Shown here: positions 11,409 to 20,537 of the stretch, piece after piece
Layout of the letters: each line of letters opens with the position of its first letter
Numbering within the stretch: position 1 is the first letter of the stretch
Made by a program: the position numbers and the translations under genes
The notes under the pieces: model-generated
Told to the model about the DNA's origin: nothing
Database searches by the model: none
The model's input: only the letters and a program-made list of their open reading frames with translations
Assembly (NCBI GenBank): GCA_021432605.1
Contig: MU271146.1
Coordinates: forward strand, 186,001 to 250,000
Reading direction: 5' to 3'
DNA from: Coniochaeta sp. PMI_546
Lineage: Eukaryota > Ascomycota > Sordariomycetes > Coniochaetales > Coniochaetaceae
DNA length: 64,000 nucleotides

Positions 11409-12314
11409 TGCACCCAGTGACGCTGGAGAAGCGTGAACAAGATGGCGAATCGCGAGCTCTTGTAAGAAAAAAAAGTTATCGGCCGGTTGCACGCGGTTCG
11501 GTCCTGTCAGCTACGACTGGCGCGGGGTAAAAAAAAAAAATAAGTTCGGCGACCGTTTACAGCGACTCTGACGATAGTAGTGGCCGAGATAGTTGTTGTA
11601 CCAAAATCTAGAGATGCAGTAGCTCAATCAATGGATGACATACAATGATGGACGATACGACGTAGACACTTGAAACAAGAAGTTTAGACGTAGAGTCTCG
11701 AGACAATCAACCCAAGAGCTGTGGAGCCGAGAATTTCCGTTTTGATCGAGTGGGGATGCGGAAACTTGTAAGTCGAAGCCGACGATATAGGTAAGGTAGC
11801 CTTCGTCAACTCATAGCTGCTATCAATAATTCAGAATACATGATACTAAGATGCCGGGCCTGCTCCGAGAAATTCTTTATTGATCATTCGACTTGCACTA
11901 CCTTTCGGCAGCACGAGAGAGTCACGGTAGTATATGCGATCTAACGACTTGTCCTCATGAGACTTGTTCCAATGATCTCGGGCGTGAGCGACTTCCTCCA
12001 ATTGATCAATCGGACAATCGACCAAGCATTCCGCGCAATTACGGCCTGATGGAGTAAAGGTAGTCGGTTCGCATGTGCGCAGAGTTAGTAAGCTGCGCTG
12101 TCGTCCACGACTGCGGCTGTGCTGTGACGTAAAGGTGCTCATGTGCTGATATGTCAAACAGCATGATAGGTACCAGCCCTGAGCTCGATACTGGTAGTTC
12201 GGTACTTTCCACCTTCATAGGTGCACCATAGACAGCCTGGAACACATGTTGGACATGCTCCGTAAGTGGTGGCCCTCATCCGAGATCCACGTGCAAAGGG
12301 CCGCCTAGAGGCTA
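11409..12314. other. Intergenic region upstream of the PRPP synthetase gene
   Basis: This 906-nt stretch lies between RRP17 and the PRPP synthetase gene, both on the minus strand. It has a poly-A/poly-T run near 11529-11541. It may also contain a small two-exon gene at 11846-12245, listed separately with low confidence. Confidence 0.5.
11846..12245 (-). CDS. Possible small two-exon gene of unknown function
   Basis: I do not recognise a family. Two open frames overlap on the minus strand: 12245-12039 begins MFQAVYGAPM, and 12157-11846 ends FLGAGPAS before a TAG. A perfect TACTAAC branch site, followed about 40 nt later by CATCAG, lies near 12090-12050 and could end an intron joining them. The donor is unclear; GTACCT near 12177 is one choice. 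The second part holds a pair of cysteines (CAECLVDC). It could equally be noncoding 5' flank of the PRPP synthetase gene or the decayed end of an older gene. Confidence 0.2.
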
Positions 12315-13039
12315 TCACTTCGCTGCCTTCACCTTCCGTTTCACCTCGGAGAGTTTCCGCTCTATCTTGGTCTCGTAACGGAACTTCTTCTTCCTCGGCT
12401 TCTTAGGCCACTCCTTCTTACTCTTTTCGGGTGCACTGCCTGACTTTGCTCCCTCAACACCCTTGCCTTCTCCATCCTCGTCGTTATCGGCATCCTCGCC
12501 GTCGTCCTCAACACCCTCGGCGTCTGGTTTGTGCATACCATCTTTGTCGACATTGACTGCTTCTATCGTGACTGTCGTGTAGCGATCCTCGTCAATGTAC
12601 TCCTCTTCGAGGTCGACCGGCTGTACTGGCTCATCTTCAAACCCTCCAAACTCGTTGTCGTCCGAATCATTCTCGGATTCTGTATCACTCGTGCCGGCCT
12701 TTCGTGCCTCTTTGAGCAGCCTGTTCACCGTCTCGACGTGTTCTTCCACTGCCTTTTTCCGCTCGTCCCTCATCTATGGGAGTCAGCAAATCTGGACTAT
12801 AACGACTCCAAAAACTGAGTCCCTACCTGTTTCCTCGCCCGGATCTTGTCTTGCCTCTCTTGCTCCGCCGCAAGCTCTTTAGCCACCTTGATTCTCTGCA
12901 GCTTTCGCTTGCGGAACCCTGTGAGATACTCCGCGCGGGCGTCGGGGTCGTAGTTGATTTCTTCCAGGACATGGCCGCGTTTCCTCTTCTTTGTCGGCGG
13001 CGTTGGGAGGCCTTTCTTGACTCTGGGTTTGGCGAACAT
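12315..13039 (-). CDS. RRP17: RRP17/NOL12 (Nop25 family) rRNA-processing protein
   Basis: Exons are 13039-12827 and 12773-12315, giving 223 aa; the intron is 53 nt (GTAGGG donor, CATAG acceptor). The N-terminus has KKRKRGHVLEEINYDPDARA, followed by EYLTGFRKRKLQRIK and a Lys/Arg/Glu-rich helical stretch, the hallmark of the Nop25 family. An acidic Asp/Glu segment and a basic tail (KKPRKKKFRYETKIERK) follow. Yeast Rrp17 is a nucleolar 5'-3' exonuclease acting in 5.8S and 25S maturation; human NOL12 is the homologue. The gene diverges from BIG1 across only 279 nt. Confidence 0.9.
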
Positions 13040-13318
13040 GTTTGAATATCGAGATCAGTGTCTCTATCATGTGAAAGTTTCAATGCTGAGATGCAGAATC
13101 AATGAAGGCGCCCAAATTTTAGCGGGGCAGCAAGTCATGAACCCCTGTCGCTGCAAGCGGGAGGAGAGTGACCCTGGTCACTACCATAAACTGCCGTATT
13201 TCACCGCCTGCCGCAGCTGGAGCTGTTTGGACTCCGTCATCAGTAACCCTGAACGTCAATCAATCCATCCCGGCCGACGATACTATCTCTCGCCGCTACG
13301 CGCAGATTCTCGTCAAAC

Positions 13319-14398
13319 ATGCGCCTCTCAATAGCCTCGCTGCTTCTCAGCAGCACGGCAGCGTACGCCTTCTCCGATACTTCGCCCTTCATCCTGTTGT
13401 CCACATCCAAGTAGGTTGCTTGCCTCGCCTCTGCTTGTGGCCATCAACCCCGTTCATAGCATCCGCATGCCATCGCCTGTTCCATTAGGTCTCATATCTA
13501 ATCGTGCACCATAGGGTCAACCTCCCACAAACCGCCCAACTTCAATCCTCCGCCAGCCTCACTTCATCCCTCTCCTCTATCCTCTCCGCTTGCCCGACAA
13601 CCCGCTACGCCCTCGTCTCCCAACCCAACCTCCACGCAGCCGACATCCGTGATGACTCCGGCAAATGCCACATGCCGAACCTCTGCCGCGCGGCGACCTC
13701 CTCTGCCTCCGTCTACACCGTAGCCGAAGTGGTCGGTCAGCTCGGCAGTTCCTCTCTCGCCTCTCTCATCAGCACCGCCTGCGCCTCGGCTGGAAAGACC
13801 GCTGAGGTTACCGAGGTGGAGCTACGGCATCTACCTGCCCTGCAGACCGGGTTGGGCGAGAAGGAGGTTGATAAGAGGAGGGCCATTCTGGCTGACAACG
13901 GTACGTCTTGAATCGCCTTAAGATGCGAGACGAAGAGCCTGTGGGTGTGATCTGTAGCTGACGATGACAGACTACGAACTCGGCCATCTGCTCTCAACGC
14001 TAGGAGACGACTACACGGTCCTCCTGTTCTCCGACCCGAACGAGTTCAAGGCTTACGAGCCGTCTTTCGTCGAGCCCATGCGTACCGATCTCAAGCGTCG
14101 GGCGGACGGAGAACCGGTTTATGTTGGTCGGAGAGCGAGCAATGTGACGGATCATCGGGCATTGTTTGAGAAGTATCAGTTCTTCACCCCTGGTATGTGT
14201 CCCTGACGCTCTGGGATGAGCTACCACAAATGCATGTTCTTTCTGACTGTTTGTGTAGGCATTTTCATGGGCCTTATCACCGCCATTGTCTTGCTTTCCA
14301 TCCTCTATGTGGGACTTCAGGGGTTGTCAAGCCTCGAGGTGTCATATGGTGCATTCGATAAGGAGATGGGTCCTGCTGCGCAGAAGAAGCAGTTGTAG
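13319..14398 (+). CDS. BIG1: BIG1-family ER membrane protein (beta-1,6-glucan / V-ATPase assembly type)
   Basis: Exons are 13319-13410, 13515-13900, 13971-14192 and 14259-14398, giving 279 aa. The first exon is a signal peptide (MRLSIASLLLSSTAAYA) followed by FSDTSPFILLSTS, the typical start of fungal Big1. The last exon holds one membrane segment (IFMGLITAIVLLSILYVGL) and a short charged cytosolic tail. Big1 is an ER protein needed for cell-wall beta-1,6-glucan in yeast and is related to the V-ATPase accessory proteins Voa1/Ac45. Introns are 104, 70 and 66 nt, and all phases agree. It diverges from RRP17 and converges on TRM112 with 345 nt between the stops. Confidence 0.9.
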
Positions 14399-14743
14399 AA
14401 CGACATCCGAACAGGGGCGGTGTGCTCGAACGATCGGGCGGGGTGTAATGTATCATACCATTCCTAGGAGCAGTTATGGAGTTTAGGAACGTGGTCACGG
14501 CATAACTGGAGACCATGGTGGAAGCATTCCGGGTATACTATTAGTATCTTCTGTCAACCGTATCATGGTCGTGTGACTAGATCTAGATCGATATCCACTT
14601 GTTGGATCAGTGAGTTTCTTCTGACATGACGAGGTACGGTGAAATACGCTCAAGGGCTCTCGAACAGCGAGTCCCATAATATTTTTTCCATCGCAAATCC
14701 TGATGCCTCTATCTCCAAACGCCAAACCGTAAAAAATACTTCC
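14399..14743. other. Convergent 3' spacer between BIG1 and TRM112
   Basis: These 345 nt lie between two stop codons and should carry both 3' UTRs. I see no gene or repeat. Confidence 0.7.
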
Positions 14744-15184
14744 TTAAACTAAGTGACTTGGGAGTAAGAAATTAGCAATGCCCTCCCGCACAGCGTACTC
14801 GTGCCCGCAGTGACCGCAGACCAGCTTCCCCTCCATGAGTTGCGTCTCTATGAGCAGGTTGTGGAGATCCTTGAGCTTCTTCTCATCTGCCTGCAGCTCT
14901 TCCTCCGTAGGTGCTTGTTCTGGTAGTTCCGGGAATCCAAGCTGTGGCGGCCGTCAGCATGAGGTTGAGATTGACTAAAAATTCAAGTCAGGTCTTACTT
15001 CTGTGGCTGTTGTCCGTAGAGCATTCCAGTCTATGCGATGCAGAATGTTTGTGAGGAGTTGCGGGTTGAGCTCGACTTCGTCTTGCGCGAGCTCCGCATC
15101 TTTGGGGTGCAGTGGAAACGAGTCCGAAGACGATTTGCAGGCCTTGACGGCACAGGTCAGGAAGTTTAGCGTGAGGAGCTTCAT
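14744..15184 (-). CDS. TRM112: TRM112 methyltransferase activator
   Basis: Exons are 15184-14999 and 14941-14744, giving 127 aa, the usual size. The intron is 57 nt (GTAAGA donor, CCACAG acceptor) and joins RTTATE to LGFPELPEQAP. The start MKLLTLNFL is diagnostic. Near the C-terminus KLVCGHCGHEYAV holds a CxxC pair, and the N-terminal half has further cysteines that can complete a zinc site. Trm112 is the small zinc-binding partner of Bud23 (18S rRNA m7G), Trm9, Trm11 and Mtq2 (eRF1), so it links ribosome maturation, tRNA modification and translation termination. It lies 230 nt downstream of the cyclophilin stop on the same strand. Confidence 0.96.
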
Positions 15185-15414
15185 TTTGGCGTGTGTATGT
15201 GTGTGATGCAGGTATAGAGTTCGTTCACTGTGATAAAAGTTCAAAATTTTGGTAGGTTTAGATGGACCCACGTGATGCCGCATTTACAACGGGAAGGCGA
15301 TGAATATCACGAAAACGACCACCGTCGACAGCAGGCTACGAATGACTCGAAAATCCCTGATAAAAATGTATTTCCCGTAAAAATTTGGCAATGCAGCCAA
15401 ACGCTCTGTCATTG

Positions 15415-16608
15415 TCAAGCCAAGTTCTTTTCGTAACCGACGTCCTCCCGCTCCAACTTCTTCCTCGAGTACCGGATGTAGACCGCAACCGCAGCGACAA
15501 TAACGCCGAAGAAGAAGGCCTTCCGGAACACAGACCAACCCTCCGAAAAGTCAGCAGCAGGAATGTTGGGGACAGCGTTGTCGTTGGGAATGGGAACGGC
15601 GTTTTCTCCCTCTTCTGACTGGCCTTTTGCCCAACCTGCGGAGCCGTACTGGGCTAGGGAGCAGGGAAGAGACACGTATCAGCACCTGTCAGACAGCGTA
15701 GCAGGGAACGGGGGGAGAGATAACTGTAATCACGCAATGTCCGTTTGATGTATTTGCGAAGGAACATACATGACTATAGCTCGTGCGTAGCGTCTGTGTA
15801 CACATGCGATACTCTGATCAGAAAGGAGAGCAGATAGAAGGGGCAAATGCACACAGCTTTAGAGTTCCACGTGGATACCTTCTGGGGGAACTTCCAGCTC
15901 GCCGCTCTTGGCGATCTTGACCGTCTTTACGGGCTTGTCGCCTGGAGCGGTCTGGACCTGCTCGATCTTCTCGACGACATCGTAGCCCTCGAGGACCTCG
16001 CCGAAGACGACGTGGCGGCCATCCAGCCAGCTGTTGGAGACGGCGTTAGCGATCTGACTCGATAGAGATGGGGGTATTCCAGTGGGCAATTACGAGGTGA
16101 TGACGGTCGTGATGAAGAACTGTGAGCCGTTCGTGTCCTTTCCAGCGTTGGCCATGGACAGGAGGCCCTTCTTAGTGTGCTTTAGCTTGAAGTTCTCGTC
16201 GGCGAACTTCTCGCCGTAGACTGATTCGGCAACCGTCAGCAATTGCATCTTTCATTTGGAGAGGGTCGCAGTGCACGTACTCGACTTGCCACCAGTGCCA
16301 TCGCCCTTGGTGAAGTCACCGCCCTGAATCATGAATTGCTTGATGACGCGGTGGAAGGTCGAGCCCTCGTAGCCGAAGCCCTTTTCGCCAGTCGCAAGAG
16401 CGCGGAAGTTCTCAGCCGTCTTGGGAACCGTCTTGCCGTAGAGGCCCATGACAATGCGACCCAGGGGCTCATCGCCGTGCGTGATGTCGAAGTAGACCTT
16501 ATGTGTGATCTTGGGGCCCTTGGCGGCTTCTGCGGCCTGGGAAAAGCATACCATGCTGACTCCTGCGAGCAGCGCGGCGGTCACAACGATTCTCCGGAGA
16601 TTGAACAT
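15415..16608 (-). CDS. cypB: ER cyclophilin (CypB/PPIase B), membrane-anchored splice form
   Basis: Exons are 16608-16281, 16220-16094, 16030-15879 and 15653-15415, giving 281 aa. A signal peptide ([16 protein letters not shown] to QAAEA) precedes a full cyclophilin domain. Its active-site motifs are [22 protein letters not shown] and [13 protein letters not shown]. Joining GAAG to CCCAG after EVPPE adds an acidic/Pro/Asn linker, a membrane segment ([14 protein letters not shown]) and a basic tail ending KNLA. The last intron is 225 nt with a weak GTATCC donor, a CTGAT-like branch and a CCCTAG acceptor. If it is kept, translation stops at 15859 after HVEL (see the separate entry). The enzyme speeds prolyl isomerisation of secretory proteins in the ER. 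It diverges from SLX1. The tail resembles what I recall from some fungal PPIase B proteins, but this was not checked. Confidence 0.85.
15654..15878 (-). promoter_or_regulatory. Candidate alternatively retained last intron of the cyclophilin gene
   Basis: The donor GTATCC (15878 downwards) departs from the GTAAGT-like donors elsewhere in the window. The intron is about four times longer than the gene's other introns (60 and 63 nt). A GCTGATAC branch-like element lies shortly before the CCCTAG acceptor at 15654. Retention yields HVEL and stop after only 20 more nt. Confidence 0.6.
15859..16608 (-). CDS. cypB: ER cyclophilin, short form with C-terminal HVEL (last intron retained)
   Basis: Exons are 16608-16281, 16220-16094 and 16030-15859, giving 208 aa. 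It is the same signal peptide and cyclophilin domain as the long form, but reading runs through the donor of the third intron and stops after G-I-H-V-E-L. A terminal HxEL fits the HDEL/KDEL-type ER retrieval signal, and Aspergillus CypB is known to end in HEEL. So the retained-intron product would be a soluble ER-lumen enzyme. Which form dominates cannot be decided from sequence alone. Confidence 0.6.
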
Positions 16609-17175
16609 TGTGTATGACTGTTTGCCACAATTGTGATGGATAAACAGCTTGGAGAGAAAAGAACCTGTCGAGGTCTGAACAACAGATGTCAGAGGAATTG
16701 ATCGAGGGCGGGATGGGACAAAGATGAAGCTACGTTTCAGCTTTCCCTTATCCCCTTGCAGCGGCTGCAGTGCTCCGTTCAACTGCCCAATTGGCGGCTA
16801 GGGAACCACTATAGGTACCTTACCTAAAGGTACCTTACTTACTCTGTGCTAGGCTACTAGCAGTACTAGGTAGCCCCTCACAACAGGGTAGGAGCGAGCT
16901 CCGCAGTTCAACCGGACTAAGGTAGGTGGGGCTGAAGTCGGGTACCTGGTCGTCCGCTCGACGACGTGCTGCATACCTTAGTAAACATCGTCATGTCCTT
17001 TCCCTGCATGTCCTCAATCAGCTCCCTCCAAGCTGGGCGACACAGCGATACAGTCCTGAAGTAATCTAATCAACAAATGTCCCCTCTTCTGCTGCGGCCG
17101 CCAATACCTGCTTGTTGTGACTTGTCTGAACCGGACTGAACAAGGGAGGGCGATCTACTTATTCTGAATGCCAGG
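16609..17175. promoter_or_regulatory. Divergent promoter of cyclophilin and SLX1
   Basis: This is a 567-nt spacer. At about 16813-16850 it holds two GGTACCTTA cores and a CCTAAAGGTA flank, one of the recurrent motifs of this window. No ORF here is credible. Confidence 0.55.
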
Positions 17176-18191
17176 ATGGCCATCCTTTCGCGACCGATAC
17201 CTCCGCTTTATACTGTCTACATATTGCGTTCGACCGTCAATCATGCCTCTCTGTACATTGGATCTACTCCCAATCCGCCACGCCGGTTGAAGCAGCACAA
17301 CGGAGAAGCGAAGGGAGGCGCTGTACGGACGTCAAGGAACAAACTGAGACCCTGGGAGATGGTCGCTTTGGTGTCGGGATTTCCTAGCGCTGTTGCTGCG
17401 CTGAAGTTTGAGTAAATAACACCCAATTTCTGAGATATCCAGCATTATGTTTGCTAACTTCCTGAGTCAGATGGGCCATTACAAACCCGCATTTGTCCAT
17501 GCATATTCCGTCTCCGGCGCGCATATCGATCTCAACCCAACGGAAGAAGAACGGCCAGCCTCGACGTCCTCGGGCTAGTATGACGTCGATTATGTCGAAC
17601 CTCCACCTCCTCCTAGGAGTGCCAAGTTTCGCGCGCTGGCCGCTGAAACTGCACTTCTTCAGCAGAGACACGCATACTGCTTGGGAGAAATGGTGCGCCA
17701 CGCACAAGGAGCCAATGAAAGCAAACATCTCCATAATCACTGACTTTGGAAACGAATTGGGTAAGGTCGCCTCGACAGAAACCATTGGAGGTGGCGAGGG
17801 TTCATCAACAACAGAGCTAGTGCCTCGGGGTATTCAGGCTCTGCCGCTTGACTACGCTCCTATGAAGGATTACATCGCAAAGGGCCGCGAAGTGTTCAGT
17901 TTCGAGAGAGAAGGGGAGTGTGTCATATGCAACGAGCATATGCCTCCTAGCGAGGGGCTTTATGCGCTCTGCAGCAACGATGGATGCGAAGGTGTCGGCC
18001 ATCTGTCTTGTTGGAGCAGGTATATCTTACCGGAACATGAGAAAGAGAGTATCATTCCGGTGGCAGGCAATTGTCCGAAATGCCACGGCCCAGTGAAATG
18101 GGGAGACATGATGACGGAGCTGACGCTGAGGCTCCGAGGGGCGAAGAAGGTGGACAAACTGCTTAAGAAGAAGCGGAAGGCCAAGGCATAA
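17176..18191 (+). CDS. SLX1: SLX1 structure-specific endonuclease catalytic subunit
   Basis: Exons are 17176-17411 and 17471-18191, giving 318 aa. The 59-nt intron splits F-E-W-A. The N-terminal GIY-YIG nuclease shows VYILRS, then [18 protein letters not shown], with conserved Arg, Tyr and Glu residues and the family motif [14 protein letters not shown]. The C-terminus is a RING/PHD-like zinc finger: [19 protein letters not shown] and [11 protein letters not shown]. It ends in a Lys-rich tail ([15 protein letters not shown]) likely to serve nuclear entry. With Slx4 the enzyme cuts branched DNA such as 5' flaps and Holliday junctions during repair in the nucleus. The divergent neighbour, the cyclophilin, is unrelated in function. 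Confidence 0.95.
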
Positions 18192-20537
18192 ATCGCGTTA
18201 AATACTCATGTTGCGTCGTACTAGCGCCATATGCCAGAGTGAAATGGCGCAGCCTGGCAGAGAGCTTTGATACTTTTGGTGTGGATATATGATACCCTGG
18301 TCGTAGGATATAGAACATACCTACTCGATTCCCTGAAGTAATAGCAATTGCTGAAATGATACTTCGAGTTACCTGGTCTCGTGTATCAGATTGATAGTCT
18401 CTGTACGAGCTGAAGTACATAGTATCGGAGCCGCCGAAGCATCATGGAACGGCACTGCATCCGGAGTGAAGTCGGGATCGGGGCCTAGTGACGTCCAACA
18501 GGCCGACCTCCCCGCACCGATAAGCACGTGCCCATATCCATGGGCCCAGGGACCCAACCACGCAAAGCAGGGAGACAGACGACATCGGCCTCTGATTGGC
18601 GGATAGGCGAGTCTTGGCGATGCTCTTGTGATCGAGCCCTGGCCGATATCAAAGATGTCCCGGCCTTCTTGCTCGACATTGTGATTCGTAGCGTATTGAA
18701 AGGGCCAACAATACTTGGCATCGGTCAAGGGACAGCTAGCCCTCCGCTATAAGATTTCGTCAGAATTTGTCTATGACGGTGAGTTTTCTGGGGCATTCTG
18801 TCATTTGTTGAACTGCACGATCTAGGAATTGAGAATGGTCTGGTATTCTTCCAAGAGCAATACCATCTTACGATGTCACCGATGCTGACCATTCTGCACT
18901 CTTATGCCTTTCTCGGCATCGGTCCTGCTCCGCTTCTTAGCCTGGGTACAACCAACATGAGAACCGATGCAACCAACGTCAGTGTGGTATTGCAGCTGTA
19001 CAAATCAAACCACCGGACGATGTACCTTCATGAGCGCGCTGTCTACCGAAGAGAACACAGATTGTATTGAACATCACTGATATTCTCCACGAAGTACTTG
19101 TGTTTCATGTATCACCTTGTCGGGGCACGGAGATGGCTCTGAGATTTTCTTTGTTCGGGCGCCTTTTGATTTTCAGTAGCCTTAGTCCATCCGCATATGG
19201 AAATCTTACTTGGAGGTTCCTGGTACCTCCCCATTTTGTCCCGCCAACTCGAGAGATGGGCAGCTGAAGGCTGCGAAAGCCGTGGATAGCGAAACCGATA
19301 CGGTTCAGCTTGCAATACGCCAATGCAAGGTCTGAACAGGCGACACTTGTGAGGCTTTAAGGTGCTACTACTTGGGGTTTTCAATTCCGCATGACACGAT
19401 GGCTGGAAGTTCGAGGTGAATGTTACCTCCATGTAAATGTACATGCCGAGACAGACCCACCTTTTTGCGATCCTACCAAAATCCCCGACAGCTTCCGTGA
19501 TCCCCAAGTGCTCTTGCCTCAAACGCTGGCTGAGTGTCAAAAAAATGATGCGTGCAGTTTTCGCCCTGCCCTCAGTCTCTCCCGCCTTGCCCGCCTTGGG
19601 ACGACTACACTACTAGGGATGCGCTATGCTCTCTTGCCATGTCCGGACATGCCACACTTGTCTGTCACCTGAATCGTGTTAATGTACATACGTGAAGGTA
19701 TGTACCGTACCTTACCCTTACCGTATCAATCTCTCTCCCACTTGCTTGGTCACTCCCACCCTTGCCCATTTGCACACTCCACCTTCCCTAAGGTAGGTTT
19801 ATGATCTGTGCCTCTCGTCTGAAGTACCGCTCGAGTAATACCAAGAGGTCACCCTCATGCCTCCTCTCCACCTGTGCCGCCGCATTCGACCTTGAACCTT
19901 CCCATCCTGCCATCCACATCCCCATGTCTCCCGCTCTTTCCACTTCAAGTTCTTTCCCACTTTTACACATTTGACTACCTTACCTTAGTCTACGCACCAG
20001 CAGTTGTGATCCTCCTCCCCCACCGTTTCTTCTCCCTCTTCTTCACCTCTTTGCGAATACACACAGCTTGTCCATGTGTCGCATCCACACCCCCTGTCGC
20101 TGAACTTTGAGTGACTGCATCTGATCATCTGTGGAAATTACTTGGTCGCGGTGTTGCACTTTCGTTTGGCGTGGAACAGGTGCAGTTTATAGTTCGGCTC
20201 GGCTACCTATCCCTCAGCTACGGAGAATTCCATACACCAGCCATTCCTCTGCTCCCTTGTCCAGTTTCCCTTCACGAAACATACTTTGTCACCAACACCG
20301 AGACTAGATAGGACTGAGAAGCAACGGCTTCAACCGTCTGCAACCACACTTGCGCAGGCCTGTCAACCGAGTTCATCACTTGCAAACTTTTCGATTTCAG
20401 CATGCGCCAGGCTGCGTTGTGATGCCACACTCTACACGCAGAGTCCGAGCGAATCTCTCACTTCTCGACCCTCTTCGAGATAGCCGAATATCAACACAAA
20501 CATCATCGTTCACTTCACTGCGCACAAATACCTGAAT
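18192..20537. other. Intergenic region and long leader of the KDM5 gene
   Basis: This stretch is 2.35 kb. From about 19,690 to 20,110 the plus strand is strongly C/T-rich, typical of a core promoter and 5' leader. It includes GTACCGTACCTTACC (about 19,701-19,718) and CCTAAGGTAGG (about 19,787), relatives of the motif at 4.84 kb. Small open frames in it show no domain and no consistent codon pattern. The KDM5 5' UTR probably begins here. Confidence 0.5.
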
